Notes under the pieces: generated by a model | Told to the model about the DNA's origin: nothing | The model's database searches: none | What the model saw: only the letters and a program-made list of their open reading frames with translations | Position numbers and translations under genes: made by a program | Part shown: in pieces, positions 52,485 to 60,482 of the stretch | Position numbering within the stretch: position 1 is the first letter of the stretch | Layout of the letters: each line of letters starts with the position of its first letter | Assembly: GCF_002412165.1 (NCBI RefSeq) | Contig: NZ_NXIA01000001.1 | Location: forward strand, 248,001-312,000 | From: Curtobacterium sp. 'Ferrero' | GTDB lineage: Bacteria; Actinomycetota; Actinomycetes; Actinomycetales; Microbacteriaceae | Length of the DNA: 64,000 nt | Direction: 5' to 3'

Positions 52485-53047
52485 CGTCCGACACCTCCCG
52501 GCTCCGGGTCAGCGGGGGCATTCTGGAGGTCGTCCCCGAGCCGGTCGTACCGGCCACGAGGGTTCGCCAGGACGAGGGCGGCGATGATCGTGGCGAACAG
52601 GATCGGGCTGATCGTCAGCATCACCAGCATTTTCGAGCTCATGATCGCCTCGCCAAGGGCACGGGTGGTGTCCGCCGCCGCGGTCCCGGCACGGGCTGGC
52701 CACGGGATGAAGAGCGCGGCTGCGGCGAGGCCGACGAACACGGCGGCCGCGATCACTGCCGCGGGGCGTTTGCTGTGGGTCATATCCATTGGCATCAGCG
52801 CCGGGTTCATGCCCATATAGGAGACCATGAACACCGCCATCACGGCCATCTCCATCACCATCATCAGGATCGTGATGACCCCGATGAAGTCCAGGTGCAG
52901 CACCAGCACGGTGACGCCGACGGCGATGAACGACACCGCCAGCGCGTACGTCGCGCGCGCCATCGAGTCCACCCGGAACACCGCGGCGGCAGCGAGCACC
53001 GCGACGACCGCCGCGACCCAGAACACGATCGTTGCCATCCCGGTCAT
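52481..53047 (-). CDS. nuoJ: complex I-like subunit J
   Basis: 188 residues, five helices, from an ATG at 53047 overlapping the subunit H stop. The conserved helix 3 region appears as FIGVITILMMVMEMAVMAVF, slightly Met-rich compared with the usual FIAAVQVLVYAGAV of housekeeping NuoJ, and VSYMGMNPALMPMDMTHSKR follows: many methionines and a histidine at the membrane surface. This could be metal-related or chance. Confidence 0.8.
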   Translation of the reverse strand: MTGMATIVFWVAAVVAVLAAAAVFRVDSMARATYALAVSFIAVGVTVLVLHLDFIGVITILMMVMEMAVMAVFMVSYMGMNPALMPMDMTHSKRPAAVIAAAVFVGLAAAALFIPWPARAGTAAADTTRALGEAIMSSKMLVMLTISPILFATIIAALVLANPRGRYDRLGDDLQNAPADPEPGGVGR

Positions 53048-53976
53048 CCTTTCCCCATCACGGCGAGCACCGACGTGACCAGCAGTTGCAGCAGCACCAG
53101 CGGCAACACGACAACCCAGCCCAGCTCCGCGAGCCGCTGCGGCCGGATCGCGGGCATCGCGTGTCCGAGCAGCAAGAACACGGCGAGCAGCAAACACGTC
53201 TTCAACAGCACCCATAGCGCCGACGGAAGCAACGGACCAGCTCCGCCGCCGAGGAACATCGGCACCGCGAATGCGGCGCCGACCACGAGCAGACACCATC
53301 TGCCGGCGAGAACGAGCAGTCGGTCGACGCCGGAGAGTTCCCCGAGGACACCGCCGGCGATGTCTGTGCCGGCGGGAAACGCGAACGGACCCCAGGCGGA
53401 GAACGCGGTGACGGAGGCGCAGTAGACGATGAACGCGACCGGCATTGTCAGGGCGAACCAGATCGGTTGCTGCGCGGCGACCACGTCGGTCAGCCGAAGG
53501 CTCTGCGCACCGATGGCGGGGGCGGTCAGGGCGAACATCAGCGGGATCTCGTACGCCAGGGCCTGCGCCAGGAACCGGTACCCGCCGATCAGCGGGTGCA
53601 CGCTGTTGCCGCCCCACCCGAGCAGCCACCACAAGGCCCAGAGGGAGACGTCGACGGCGTTGAACCACACCACGCCGACCGGAATGTCCAGTGGTACCAG
53701 AGCGCCGACGGGAACGGCGAGAGCGGCGAGGAACGCGGCGACGGCTAGCCCGGACCCGCCGATCCGCCACAGAAGGGAGTCCGCGCCGAGCACGGATCGA
53801 CGTTGTTGGCGGAGGAGCCGGCCGGTTTCCCGGAACGGCGAGAGGACCCCAACATGCACCGGTATCCCGCGGTCTCGTGCTGCCAGGGCGGCGTTGCCGC
53901 TGGCGGCCAGGATGGCGAGGACGAGGACGACGCCGGGCAGGACGAGTGCCCAGAGGGCGTTTCCGACATCAACCAT
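53044..53976 (-). CDS. nuoH: complex I-like subunit H with altered quinone-site loop
   Basis: 310 residues, eight helices, ATG at 53976. Recognisable NuoH landmarks: LGWGGNSVHPLIGGYRFLAQ and ALAYEIPLMFAL. However the loop that normally reads NRAPFDLPEAESELVAGY-x-TEYSG is WGPFAFPAGTDIAGGVLGEL then SG here: the Asp and most glutamates lining the quinone chamber are lost. The following conserved EY is GRW. So the fold is kept but quinone chemistry is unlikely. Confidence 0.85.
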   Translation of the reverse strand: MVDVGNALWALVLPGVVLVLAILAASGNAALAARDRGIPVHVGVLSPFRETGRLLRQQRRSVLGADSLLWRIGGSGLAVAAFLAALAVPVGALVPLDIPVGVVWFNAVDVSLWALWWLLGWGGNSVHPLIGGYRFLAQALAYEIPLMFALTAPAIGAQSLRLTDVVAAQQPIWFALTMPVAFIVYCASVTAFSAWGPFAFPAGTDIAGGVLGELSGVDRLLVLAGRWCLLVVGAAFAVPMFLGGGAGPLLPSALWVLLKTCLLLAVFLLLGHAMPAIRPQRLAELGWVVVLPLVLLQLLVTSVLAVMGKG

Positions 53977-55087
53977 GCTGATGCCGTCTCGTCGTGCCGA
54001 CCTCATCGGCCGAGTCCGCGCGAGGCATGGGAAATACGGTGAGCGCAGCAATGATGAGGCGGGCGCTGCCGATGTCGCGTCCTTTAACCAGGGATGGGAT
54101 CTCATCTACCGGCGTCGCCGGTTCCGGCTCGAACTGACGTCCGTTGAGTGCGGCGTCTGCGCGCTCGAGTCGAGTGAGGAGGACCGTGCGGACGTCGATG
54201 TCGGGTCGAACCTGGAGGCCGCGCAGGGACCAGCGGAGCATCACGGAGCGCTCGATCCGGCGGCGCAGCGGCCGAATGCGTTCCCGCGCCTGGTCCCGGC
54301 GGCCGGTCACGGCAAGATCCCGTACGCGGAGCGTCCGGGCTGCCACGGCATCCCATCCGGCGACGGCGAGTATCTGGGCGGCCTGGTCGAGCGCGGAGGC
54401 CGCGCCGCTCTGTGGCTCCCCCCGCTTGTGGTCGTCGACATCGATCACCGAGGCGGAGGCGTCGGTGATGGTGTCGCCGGTGAGCGTCACGTCCAGGATC
54501 ACGCCAGCTGGCCAGACCGGCAGGATCGGACCGAGTCGCCGGTGCAGCACGTCCATCTCCAGCCCGTCCCGATCATCCGCCCCGTCGGCGAGTGGGTAGC
54601 CGCCCGGACCGCTCATCGACATGTGATCCATCGACATGTGGTCGTGACCGCCCATGGGCATGTCGTGTTCATGCATCGATTCGTCGGTGTCGTCCGGGTG
54701 CTCGTCGTTGGGATGTTCGTGGTCGGGGCCGTCCTCGGCGAGGTGCCGGCCATCGATCCCATCCTCGCGAGCGGCGGAGCGCTGTGCACGTCGGTCCGTG
54801 AGTGAGTCCTGCGCGGTCGTGAAGACGGTGCCGATTTCGTCGGGGCTGGTCAGTGCCGCCCGGTGCTTCGGGTAGGGCATCTGATCCCACACGCGGTCGA
54901 TGACCGTCCGCATCTCTGGTCCGGGGATTCCGCACACGAGCAGGACGTCGCTTTCGGCCGGGTGGGTGGCCAGGACATGACCGGCGGACGCAGCCGCTGC
55001 TTCCAGTGCAATCCGGGCTGCACCGTTGCCGGGCACCTCGACGAGGAGCACATGCAGCGGTCGGCGGCGATCCGTGGTCACACCCAT
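53969..55087 (-). CDS. cofactor-less NuoB/NuoD-like fusion with His/Met-rich linker
   Basis: 372 residues; ATG at 55087 behind AAGGAG. Residues about 10-95 look like the small subunit of complex I or group 4 hydrogenases: ESDVLLVCGIPGPEMRTVID and RVWDQMPYPKH match the SPRxADV...M..V..RVWEQMPDPK region, but the Fe-S motif CNGC is GNGA (residues 20-23) and the other ligand cysteines are missing. Residues 122-160 hold about eight His and seven Met. Residues about 175-360 resemble the large subunit: LHRRLGPILPVWPAGVILDV and C-terminal PSLVKGRDIGSARLIIAALT, without the GEVDR end. Proposed redox-dead coupling subunit, possibly copper-binding. Confidence 0.65.
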   Translation of the reverse strand: MGVTTDRRRPLHVLLVEVPGNGAARIALEAAAASAGHVLATHPAESDVLLVCGIPGPEMRTVIDRVWDQMPYPKHRAALTSPDEIGTVFTTAQDSLTDRRAQRSAAREDGIDGRHLAEDGPDHEHPNDEHPDDTDESMHEHDMPMGGHDHMSMDHMSMSGPGGYPLADGADDRDGLEMDVLHRRLGPILPVWPAGVILDVTLTGDTITDASASVIDVDDHKRGEPQSGAASALDQAAQILAVAGWDAVAARTLRVRDLAVTGRRDQARERIRPLRRRIERSVMLRWSLRGLQVRPDIDVRTVLLTRLERADAALNGRQFEPEPATPVDEIPSLVKGRDIGSARLIIAALTVFPMPRADSADEVGTTRRHQHG

Positions 55088-55428
55088 CGGAACGCTCCTT
55101 CCCGCCAGGCCCAGACGACACCCGCCAGGAGAACCCCGAGGAAGACGAACATCTCGATGACCGCCTCTGCACCCATCTGCGCGACAACGACAGCCCACGG
55201 GTACATGAAGAGCATTTCCACGTCGAACGCGAGGAACACCAGCGTCATTGGGTACCAGCGGGTGTGGAAGCGCGAGAGCGCGTGTTCCTGGAGATCCCAC
55301 CCGGACCCGAACGGCAGCACGTCTTTGCGAATCGGAGCGACCGCTGTCGCTCGAGACAGCAGCATCAGGGCGGCGATGCCGAGCAGTGCGACGCCGAGCA
55401 CGATGCCGATGGTGATGTACCCGGACAT
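55078..55428 (-). CDS. nuoA: complex I-like subunit A
   Basis: 116 residues, three helices. The signature FLAFDVEMLFMYPWAVVVAQ identifies NuoA. The loop that normally carries Y-E-C-G near the quinone site reads DVLPFGSGWDLQEH here, so the conserved cysteine and glutamate are absent, in line with the altered H and B/D-like subunits. First gene of the operon, 24 bases from a CsoR-type dyad, with GGAAGGAG just ahead of the start. Confidence 0.88.
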   Translation of the reverse strand: MSGYITIGIVLGVALLGIAALMLLSRATAVAPIRKDVLPFGSGWDLQEHALSRFHTRWYPMTLVFLAFDVEMLFMYPWAVVVAQMGAEAVIEMFVFLGVLLAGVVWAWREGAFRWV

Positions 55429-55451
55429 TCGATCTCCTTCCCGAGCTGCTA

Positions 55452-55481
55452 TACCCCGGAGGGGTAATGCGGGTGAGTGTA
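55452..55481 (-). promoter_or_regulatory. CsoR-type operator upstream of the complex I-like operon
   Basis: Perfect dyad TACCCCGGAGGGGTA (55452-55466) and, six bases further, GTGAGTGTA (55473-55481). The same two elements with near-identical spacing precede copZ-copA at 57970-57998. This predicts shared copper-responsive control. Confidence 0.65.
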
Positions 55482-55509
55482 GGCGGGCGGCGGGCTCGGT
55501 GTCCGCCGG

Positions 55510-57711
55510 TCAGCGAGGCTGGAACGTGCGCAGGCGCAGACTGTTGCTGACAACGAACACCGAGGAAAGGGCCATCGCGGCGCCGGCGATCATTGGGTTC
55601 AGCAGGCCGGCCATCGCGAGCGGGATCGCGGCGACGTTGTAGGCGAAGGCCCAGAACAGGTTCACCTTGATCGTGCCGAGGGTGCGGCGGGCGAGCGCGA
55701 TCGCGTCCGCCGCGGCGCTCAGGTCCGCTCGGATGAGGGTGATGTCGGCGGCTTCCATGGCCGCGTCGGTGCCGCTACCCATCGCGATCCCGAGATCAGC
55801 GGCGGCGAGAGCGGCGGCGTCGTTGACGCCGTCGCCGATCATCGCCACGGACCGGCCCTGCTGCTGCAGCCGGGTGACGGTCCGGTACTTGTCTTCGGGT
55901 CGCACCTCGGCTTCGACGTCGTCGATGCCAACCTCCGCTGCGACGGTCCGGGCGACGTCTTCAGCGTCGCCGGTGAGCATGATCGTGCGCAGCCCCATGT
56001 CGTGCAGGCGACGGATCGCGTCCGGGCTGGTCGGCGCGATGGTGTCCGCGACGCTGATGACGCCGCGGGCTGCGCCGTCCCATGCGACAACGACCGCGGT
56101 CGCGCCGCCCTGTTCCGCGGTCCGGACCGCGTCCGTGACCGCTTCGGGGATGGTGATGGCCCACTGGTCGGTCAACCAGGCGGGTCGGCCGACGAGCACG
56201 AGGGTGTCGTCGACGACGGCTTGGACGCCGAGCCCGGCGGTGGACTGGAACGTGTCCGCGGTGGGGTGGTCGGTGGCGGCTGCGGTGATGGCGCGGGCGA
56301 TGGGGTGTTCGGATCCTGCTTCCGCGGCGGCGGCGAGGGCGAGGACTCGGGTGTCGGTTTCCCCGCCGACGGCGGTGACCTGGTGGACGCTCATCTTGCC
56401 GGTGGTGACGGTGCCGGTCTTGTCGAGCACGACGGTGTCGATCCGGCGGGTGGCCTCGAGGACCTGGGGTCCGCGGATGAGGATCCCGAGCTGGGAGCCA
56501 CGTCCGGTGCCGACGAGCAGCGCGGTCGGAGTTGCCAGCCCCAGGGCGCACGGGCAGGCGATCACCAGGGTCGCAACGGCGGCGGTGAACGCGGCTTGCA
56601 CGTCGCCGGTGAGCAGCAGCCACCCGATGAGGGTCAGCACCGCCAGGCCCATGACGATCGGGACGAACACGGCGGAAACCCGGTCGGCGAGGCGCTGCAC
56701 CTCGGCCTTGCCGGTCTGCGCGGACACGACGAGCCGGCCGATGCGGGCAAGCTCCGTGTCCTGGCCGACGCGGGTGGCTTCGACGATGAGTCGGCCGCCG
56801 ACGTTCACGGTCGCGCCGGTGACGGTGTCGCCGGTGCCAACCTCGACGGGGACCGCTTCACCGGTCATCACGCTGGTGTCGATCGCGCTCGTGCCATCGG
56901 TGATGGTTCCGTCGGTGGCGATGCGTTCACCGGGACGGACCACGAACCGGTCCCCGACCTGCAGTGCTGCGGTCGGCACCTCAGTTTCGACACCGTCTCG
57001 GAGCACCCGGGCAGTCGGTGCACCCAAGGCGAGGAGCGCCTGCAGGGCGGCGCCGGAGCGGTCCTTCGCGCGGGCCTCGAAGTATCGGCCGGCGAGGAGG
57101 AACACCGTCACCGCGGCGGCGACTTCGAAGTACGGCTCCGGAGCCGCGCCCGGGTGCGGGAACCAGGAGAACGCCATCTGCATCCCGATGTGCCCGGCGC
57201 CGCCGAACACGAGCGCCCAGACGGACCACACGGTCGCGGCGGCGACGCCGACGCTGACGAGGGTGTCCATCGTCGCGGCCCCATGCCGGGCGTTGATCGC
57301 GGCAGCACGATGGAACGGCCACGCACCCCACACAGCGACCGGCAGCGCCAGCACCAGAACGGCCCACTGCCATCCCGGGAACTGCAGGACCGGGACCATC
57401 GACAGCGCCACCACCGGGACGGCGAGCACCGTGGACACGATCAGGCGCCGCCGGAGCGGCGCGAGCTCGTCGGTGTCCGCACCGGGCGGTTCGGGCAGGC
57501 GCGCGCCGTACCCGGCCGCTTCAATGGTCCGGATCGCGTCGTCGACAGCGAGGTCCGCGGGGAGCGTGACGGAGGCGCTTTCCGTGGCGTAGTTCACGCT
57601 CGCGGTCACGCCGGGCAGCTTGTTCAGCTTCCGCTCGATCCGGTTCGCGCACGACGCGCAGGTCATCCCCTCGATCGTCAGCTCAACCGGCGGGGTGCTG
57701 GTCGTGGTCAT
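55510..57711 (-). CDS. copA: copper-exporting P1B-type ATPase
   Basis: 733 residues. One N-terminal HMA domain with MTCASC (Cys18, Cys21), eight helices, the membrane metal site VIACPCALGLATPTALLVGT, phosphorylation motif VLDKTGTVTTGK, SEHPIARAI, and MIGDGVNDAAALAAADLGIA. The CPC motif with GLATPTA is the Cu(I) ATPase type. Exports Cu(I) across the membrane. Start overlaps the copZ stop by four bases. Followed 24 bases later (3') only by the nuoA-side regulatory region. Confidence 0.95.
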   Translation of the reverse strand: MTTTSTPPVELTIEGMTCASCANRIERKLNKLPGVTASVNYATESASVTLPADLAVDDAIRTIEAAGYGARLPEPPGADTDELAPLRRRLIVSTVLAVPVVALSMVPVLQFPGWQWAVLVLALPVAVWGAWPFHRAAAINARHGAATMDTLVSVGVAAATVWSVWALVFGGAGHIGMQMAFSWFPHPGAAPEPYFEVAAAVTVFLLAGRYFEARAKDRSGAALQALLALGAPTARVLRDGVETEVPTAALQVGDRFVVRPGERIATDGTITDGTSAIDTSVMTGEAVPVEVGTGDTVTGATVNVGGRLIVEATRVGQDTELARIGRLVVSAQTGKAEVQRLADRVSAVFVPIVMGLAVLTLIGWLLLTGDVQAAFTAAVATLVIACPCALGLATPTALLVGTGRGSQLGILIRGPQVLEATRRIDTVVLDKTGTVTTGKMSVHQVTAVGGETDTRVLALAAAAEAGSEHPIARAITAAATDHPTADTFQSTAGLGVQAVVDDTLVLVGRPAWLTDQWAITIPEAVTDAVRTAEQGGATAVVVAWDGAARGVISVADTIAPTSPDAIRRLHDMGLRTIMLTGDAEDVARTVAAEVGIDDVEAEVRPEDKYRTVTRLQQQGRSVAMIGDGVNDAAALAAADLGIAMGSGTDAAMEAADITLIRADLSAAADAIALARRTLGTIKVNLFWAFAYNVAAIPLAMAGLLNPMIAGAAMALSSVFVVSNSLRLRTFQPR

Positions 57712-57935
57712 GATGCGACCAACGTGTAGCCGGCCTCCTCCACAGCGGCGGAAACTTCCTCCTGCGGCAGGTCACGGGTACTGGTCACCCGGGCGGTGGA
57801 GACACCGCCGACGTTGAGGTCGATCGTCACGTCCGTGACACCCGGCACGGCGACGAGTTCCTCGTTGACACTCATCACGCAGTGCCCGCACGTCATGCCC
57901 GTGATGGCGTACGTGTTCGTCAGCTGCTCGCTCAT
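57708..57935 (-). CDS. copZ: copper chaperone, HMA domain
   Basis: 75 residues, one HMA domain with metal site MTCGHC (Cys16, Cys19) and the fold pattern VPGVTDVTIDLNVGGVSTAR ... EEAGYTLV. ATG at 57935 with AAGGGA upstream; an in-frame ATG ten codons earlier is less likely. Delivers Cu(I) to CopA and possibly to CsoR. Coupled to copA; promoter carries a CsoR-type dyad. Confidence 0.92.
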   Translation of the reverse strand: MSEQLTNTYAITGMTCGHCVMSVNEELVAVPGVTDVTIDLNVGGVSTARVTSTRDLPQEEVSAAVEEAGYTLVAS

Positions 57936-57969
57936 CGTGGTGATCCCTTCGTTCTTCACGTTCATCAGG

Positions 57970-57998
57970 TACCCTAGGGGGGTACCGTAGTGAGTGTA
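57970..57998. promoter_or_regulatory. CsoR-type operator, divergent copZ / 58058 promoter
   Basis: Dyad GGTACCCTAGGGGGGTACC (57968-57986; core TACCC-N5-GGGTA at 57970-57984) followed after five bases by GTGAGTGTA (57990-57998). A CsoR-type gene lies downstream on the plus strand. Confidence 0.7.
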
Positions 57999-58057
57999 AC
58001 GCCGGTCGGGCGGATGTGTTCCCAATCCGCCAAACCGGCATCCGGAAAGAGGACGTG

Positions 58058-58735
58058 ATGGCGAGCAGAACTGATCGGCGCGAAGAGGCGCGGCGGAAAG
58101 CCGCTGACCGCAGAGCGGAACAGCAGCGCAGCCGCACCCGCCGGTGGTGGCTGCTGGGCGCCGCCGTGGTCATCGTCCTCGCCGCGGTCACCACGATCAC
58201 GGTCACCGCGCTGAACCGTGGCAACGACACGGCGCCAACAGCGTCCGGAGCGACAGCGGCCCCGCCGTGGCCGGCCCCCGCGGATGCGGCGGCGCGGGCG
58301 AAGGCTGCCGGGCTCGAGGTGGCGGGGATGGAAGGTGCAGCGCTGCACACCCATCAGCATCTGTCCGTATCGGTGGACGGGGAGCCGGTGGCGGTGCCGG
58401 CGAACATCGGCGTCGACGTGCAGCGGGGCGGCATGTCTGCACTCCACACCCACGACACCTCCGGCATCGTGCACGTCGAGTCCGCGAAGGTGCAGCCGTT
58501 CACCCTCGGACAGCTCTTTACCGAGTGGGACGTGACCTTGCGAGACGGGCAGGTCGGCGGGTACGTCGACGGGAAGAACGACCGGCACGTCGCCGTGTTC
58601 GTCAACGGCACCCGCACCACCACGCCCCTGCCGGATCTGGAACTGCAGGACCAGCAGGACATCGCCATCGTCATCACCCGTGGGTCCGGTACGCCGATCG
58701 CGCCGACCCCGTTCGATTGGTCGACGGCGGCATGA
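58058..58735 (+). CDS. membrane-anchored extracytoplasmic His-rich protein
   Basis: 225 residues; ATG preceded by AGAGGACGTG. Highly charged N-terminus (about 33 residues), one transmembrane helix (WWLLGAAVVIVLAAVTTITV), then an outside domain with paired histidines, LHTHQHLSVSV and LHTHDTSGIVHVES. The repeated H-x-H motifs suggest metal binding. Located between copZA and the csoR-like gene, hence probably a copper-binding or copper-delivery protein. No characterised homolog known to me. Confidence 0.65.
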   Translation: MASRTDRREEARRKAADRRAEQQRSRTRRWWLLGAAVVIVLAAVTTITVTALNRGNDTAPTASGATAAPPWPAPADAAARAKAAGLEVAGMEGAALHTHQHLSVSVDGEPVAVPANIGVDVQRGGMSALHTHDTSGIVHVESAKVQPFTLGQLFTEWDVTLRDGQVGGYVDGKNDRHVAVFVNGTRTTTPLPDLELQDQQDIAIVITRGSGTPIAPTPFDWSTAA

Positions 58736-58773
58736 GCGCCGCTACCGTAATCGGTGAACCCCGAGGAGCGTCC

Positions 58774-59088
58774 ATGACCGACACCACCGCACCCGCAGCA
58801 GAGCACCACCACGGGTACATCACCGCGAAGGACGACTACCTCAAACGGTTGCGCCGCATCGAGGGGCAAGCCCGCGGCCTGCAGCGGATGGTCGATGAGG
58901 AGCAGTACTGCATCGACATCCTCACCCAGGTGTCCGCGATGACGAAGGCGCTGCAATCCGTCGCGCTCGGCCTGCTGGATGACCACCTCGCGCACTGCGT
59001 CACCGACGCCGTCGCCGAAGGCGGCGACGCGGCCGCGGTGAAGCTCAAGGAAGCCTCCGACGCGATCGCCCGCCTCGTGCGCGCCTAA
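58774..59088 (+). CDS. csoR: CsoR-family copper-sensing repressor
   Basis: 104 residues; ATG behind CCGAGGAGCG. The Cu(I) ligand triad Cys46, His71, Cys75 has exactly the spacing of M. tuberculosis CsoR Cys36/His61/Cys65 (25 and 4 residues), in QYCIDILTQVSAMTKAL and LLDDHLAHCVTDA. An N-terminal HHH cluster could be a further metal site. Predicted to repress copZA and, through the matching dyad, the complex I-like operon until Cu(I) binds. Confidence 0.92.
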   Translation: MTDTTAPAAEHHHGYITAKDDYLKRLRRIEGQARGLQRMVDEEQYCIDILTQVSAMTKALQSVALGLLDDHLAHCVTDAVAEGGDAAAVKLKEASDAIARLVRA

Positions 59089-59183
59089 CCAGCTCTCCGC
59101 CCACCAGACGGGGCGGTTGTCCTCTCAGCGCTCGTCCTGCACCATAGAACCCGCACCCCCGCCAGCCATCAGTACGGATCCGC

Positions 59184-59627
59184 ATGCTCACCACCGCGAA
59201 CACCACGCGCCGCCGCCTGCTGCTGCAGGCCACGGCAGTGCTGGCGTTGCTGCTGCTGGTCGGGTTCACGGTCCTGATGCACAGCATGCTCGGCCACGCG
59301 ACCACCGGCGAGCACGCCATGACCGCCATGACGGCCGAGCACACCCACAGCGACGCAGCCGAGCACGCTGCCGCGCCGGCTGGCGCGGTGGTGAGCGTGC
59401 TCAGTGATGCTGGCTGCGATGGCGGCCTGTGCGCGCTGATGTGCTCCCTGATGGGGATGGCCTGCGCGCTGACGATCGCCCTGTTCGCGTGGGCGCTTCT
59501 GCGCACCCGGAACGGCGGGGTCCTCTACGTCCTCGCACGCCTCCTCGCCCTCGGGGACCGTGTCGCACGCCGCGTCGCGGCACCCAAGCCGCCATCACTG
59601 ACGGCGCTGCAGATCATCCGTATCTGA
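59184..59627 (+). CDS. DUF6153-like His-rich membrane protein
   Basis: 147 residues: an N-terminal helix (LLLQATAVLALLLLVGFTVL), a His/Met-rich outside segment (MHSMLGHATTGEHAMTAM, EHTHSDAAEHA), a cysteine cluster CDGGLCALMCSLMGMAC running into a second helix, and a basic tail. The layout matches DUF6153-type proteins found in actinobacterial copper loci. Probable metal-binding membrane protein; function unproven. Confidence 0.7.
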   Translation: MLTTANTTRRRLLLQATAVLALLLLVGFTVLMHSMLGHATTGEHAMTAMTAEHTHSDAAEHAAAPAGAVVSVLSDAGCDGGLCALMCSLMGMACALTIALFAWALLRTRNGGVLYVLARLLALGDRVARRVAAPKPPSLTALQIIRI

Positions 59628-59678
59628 TCCATCCCCGGCGGGAGCGCTCCCTTCGGAAGCTCTCGCATGCCCAGAACA

Positions 59679-59700
59679 CGGGCAGGTATTCGCCTGCCCG
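59679..59700 (+). promoter_or_regulatory. hairpin before the DUF305 gene
   Basis: Stem CGGGCAGG (59679-59686) with CCTGCCCG (59693-59700), 6-base loop, 30 bases ahead of the DUF305 start. Terminator of the upstream gene or attenuator. Confidence 0.5.
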
Positions 59701-59730
59701 GAACACCTGACGCATCACGGGATTGGATCC

Positions 59731-60336
59731 ATGAACACCACCATCACGCGCACCCTCGCGGCCACCGCCGCCCTCACCATCGGCCTCACCCTCGCCGGAT
59801 GCTCCACCAACAACGCCGGCTCCTCGGACAACTCCTCCTCGTCGTCCTCGTCGTCCTCGTCGACGCACAATGACCAGGACGTGACGTTCACGCAGGGGAT
59901 GCTGCCGCACCACAAGCAGGCCATCGAGATGAGCGACATGCTCCTCGCCAAGGGCTCCGACGTGGACCCCGACGTCGTCACGCTCGCGAAGCAAATCAAG
60001 GCCGAGCAGGCACCGGAGATCAAGACGATGACCGGCTGGTTGAAGGCCTGGGGCGAGCCCACGGAGATGTCGAGCATGTCCGGGATGGATCACTCCTCCA
60101 TGTCGGGCGGGATGATGTCCGACGCCGATATGAACGCCCTCGACAGTGCCTCCCCGGCGGACGCCGGGAAGCTGTTCCTGCAGCAGATGGTCGAGCACCA
60201 CACCAGCGCTGTCGACATGGCGAAGACCGAAGTCGATAAGGGCAAGAACACCGACGCGGTCGCGATGGCGAAGTCGATCGTGTCGAGCCAGACCGAGCAG
60301 ATCAGCCAGATGAAGGACATGCTCGCGTCGATGTGA
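59731..60336 (+). CDS. DUF305 lipoprotein
   Basis: 201 residues. A signal peptide ends in lipobox LTLAGC (Cys about residue 23), followed by a Ser-rich linker of ten consecutive serines and a ferritin-like DUF305 domain with two His-rich helices: GMLPHHKQAIEMSDMLLAKG and QQMVEHHTSAVDMAKTEV. A Met/His insert (MSSMSGMDHSSMSGGMM) resembles copper-binding loops. DUF305 proteins are common in copper-resistance loci. Lipid-anchored outside the membrane. Confidence 0.88.
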   Translation: MNTTITRTLAATAALTIGLTLAGCSTNNAGSSDNSSSSSSSSSSTHNDQDVTFTQGMLPHHKQAIEMSDMLLAKGSDVDPDVVTLAKQIKAEQAPEIKTMTGWLKAWGEPTEMSSMSGMDHSSMSGGMMSDADMNALDSASPADAGKLFLQQMVEHHTSAVDMAKTEVDKGKNTDAVAMAKSIVSSQTEQISQMKDMLASM

Positions 60337-60482
60337 CCCCGGCCGTGGGTCGCGGCGGTGTCCCCCCTCCCTGCCGCGATCCGCGACCGGCTTTCCCCCT
60401 CTCCCGCTCGAGCACCCCGCCGAGCGGCCCTGTTTCTTCTGACGGGCTCATCCCCGTCCGCCGTCTTTCTTGGAGCCTGCCT

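Noticed and set aside
47490..55428. Housekeeping NADH dehydrogenase operon
   Set aside because: C, E, F, G and I genes are missing and Fe-S and quinone motifs are lost.
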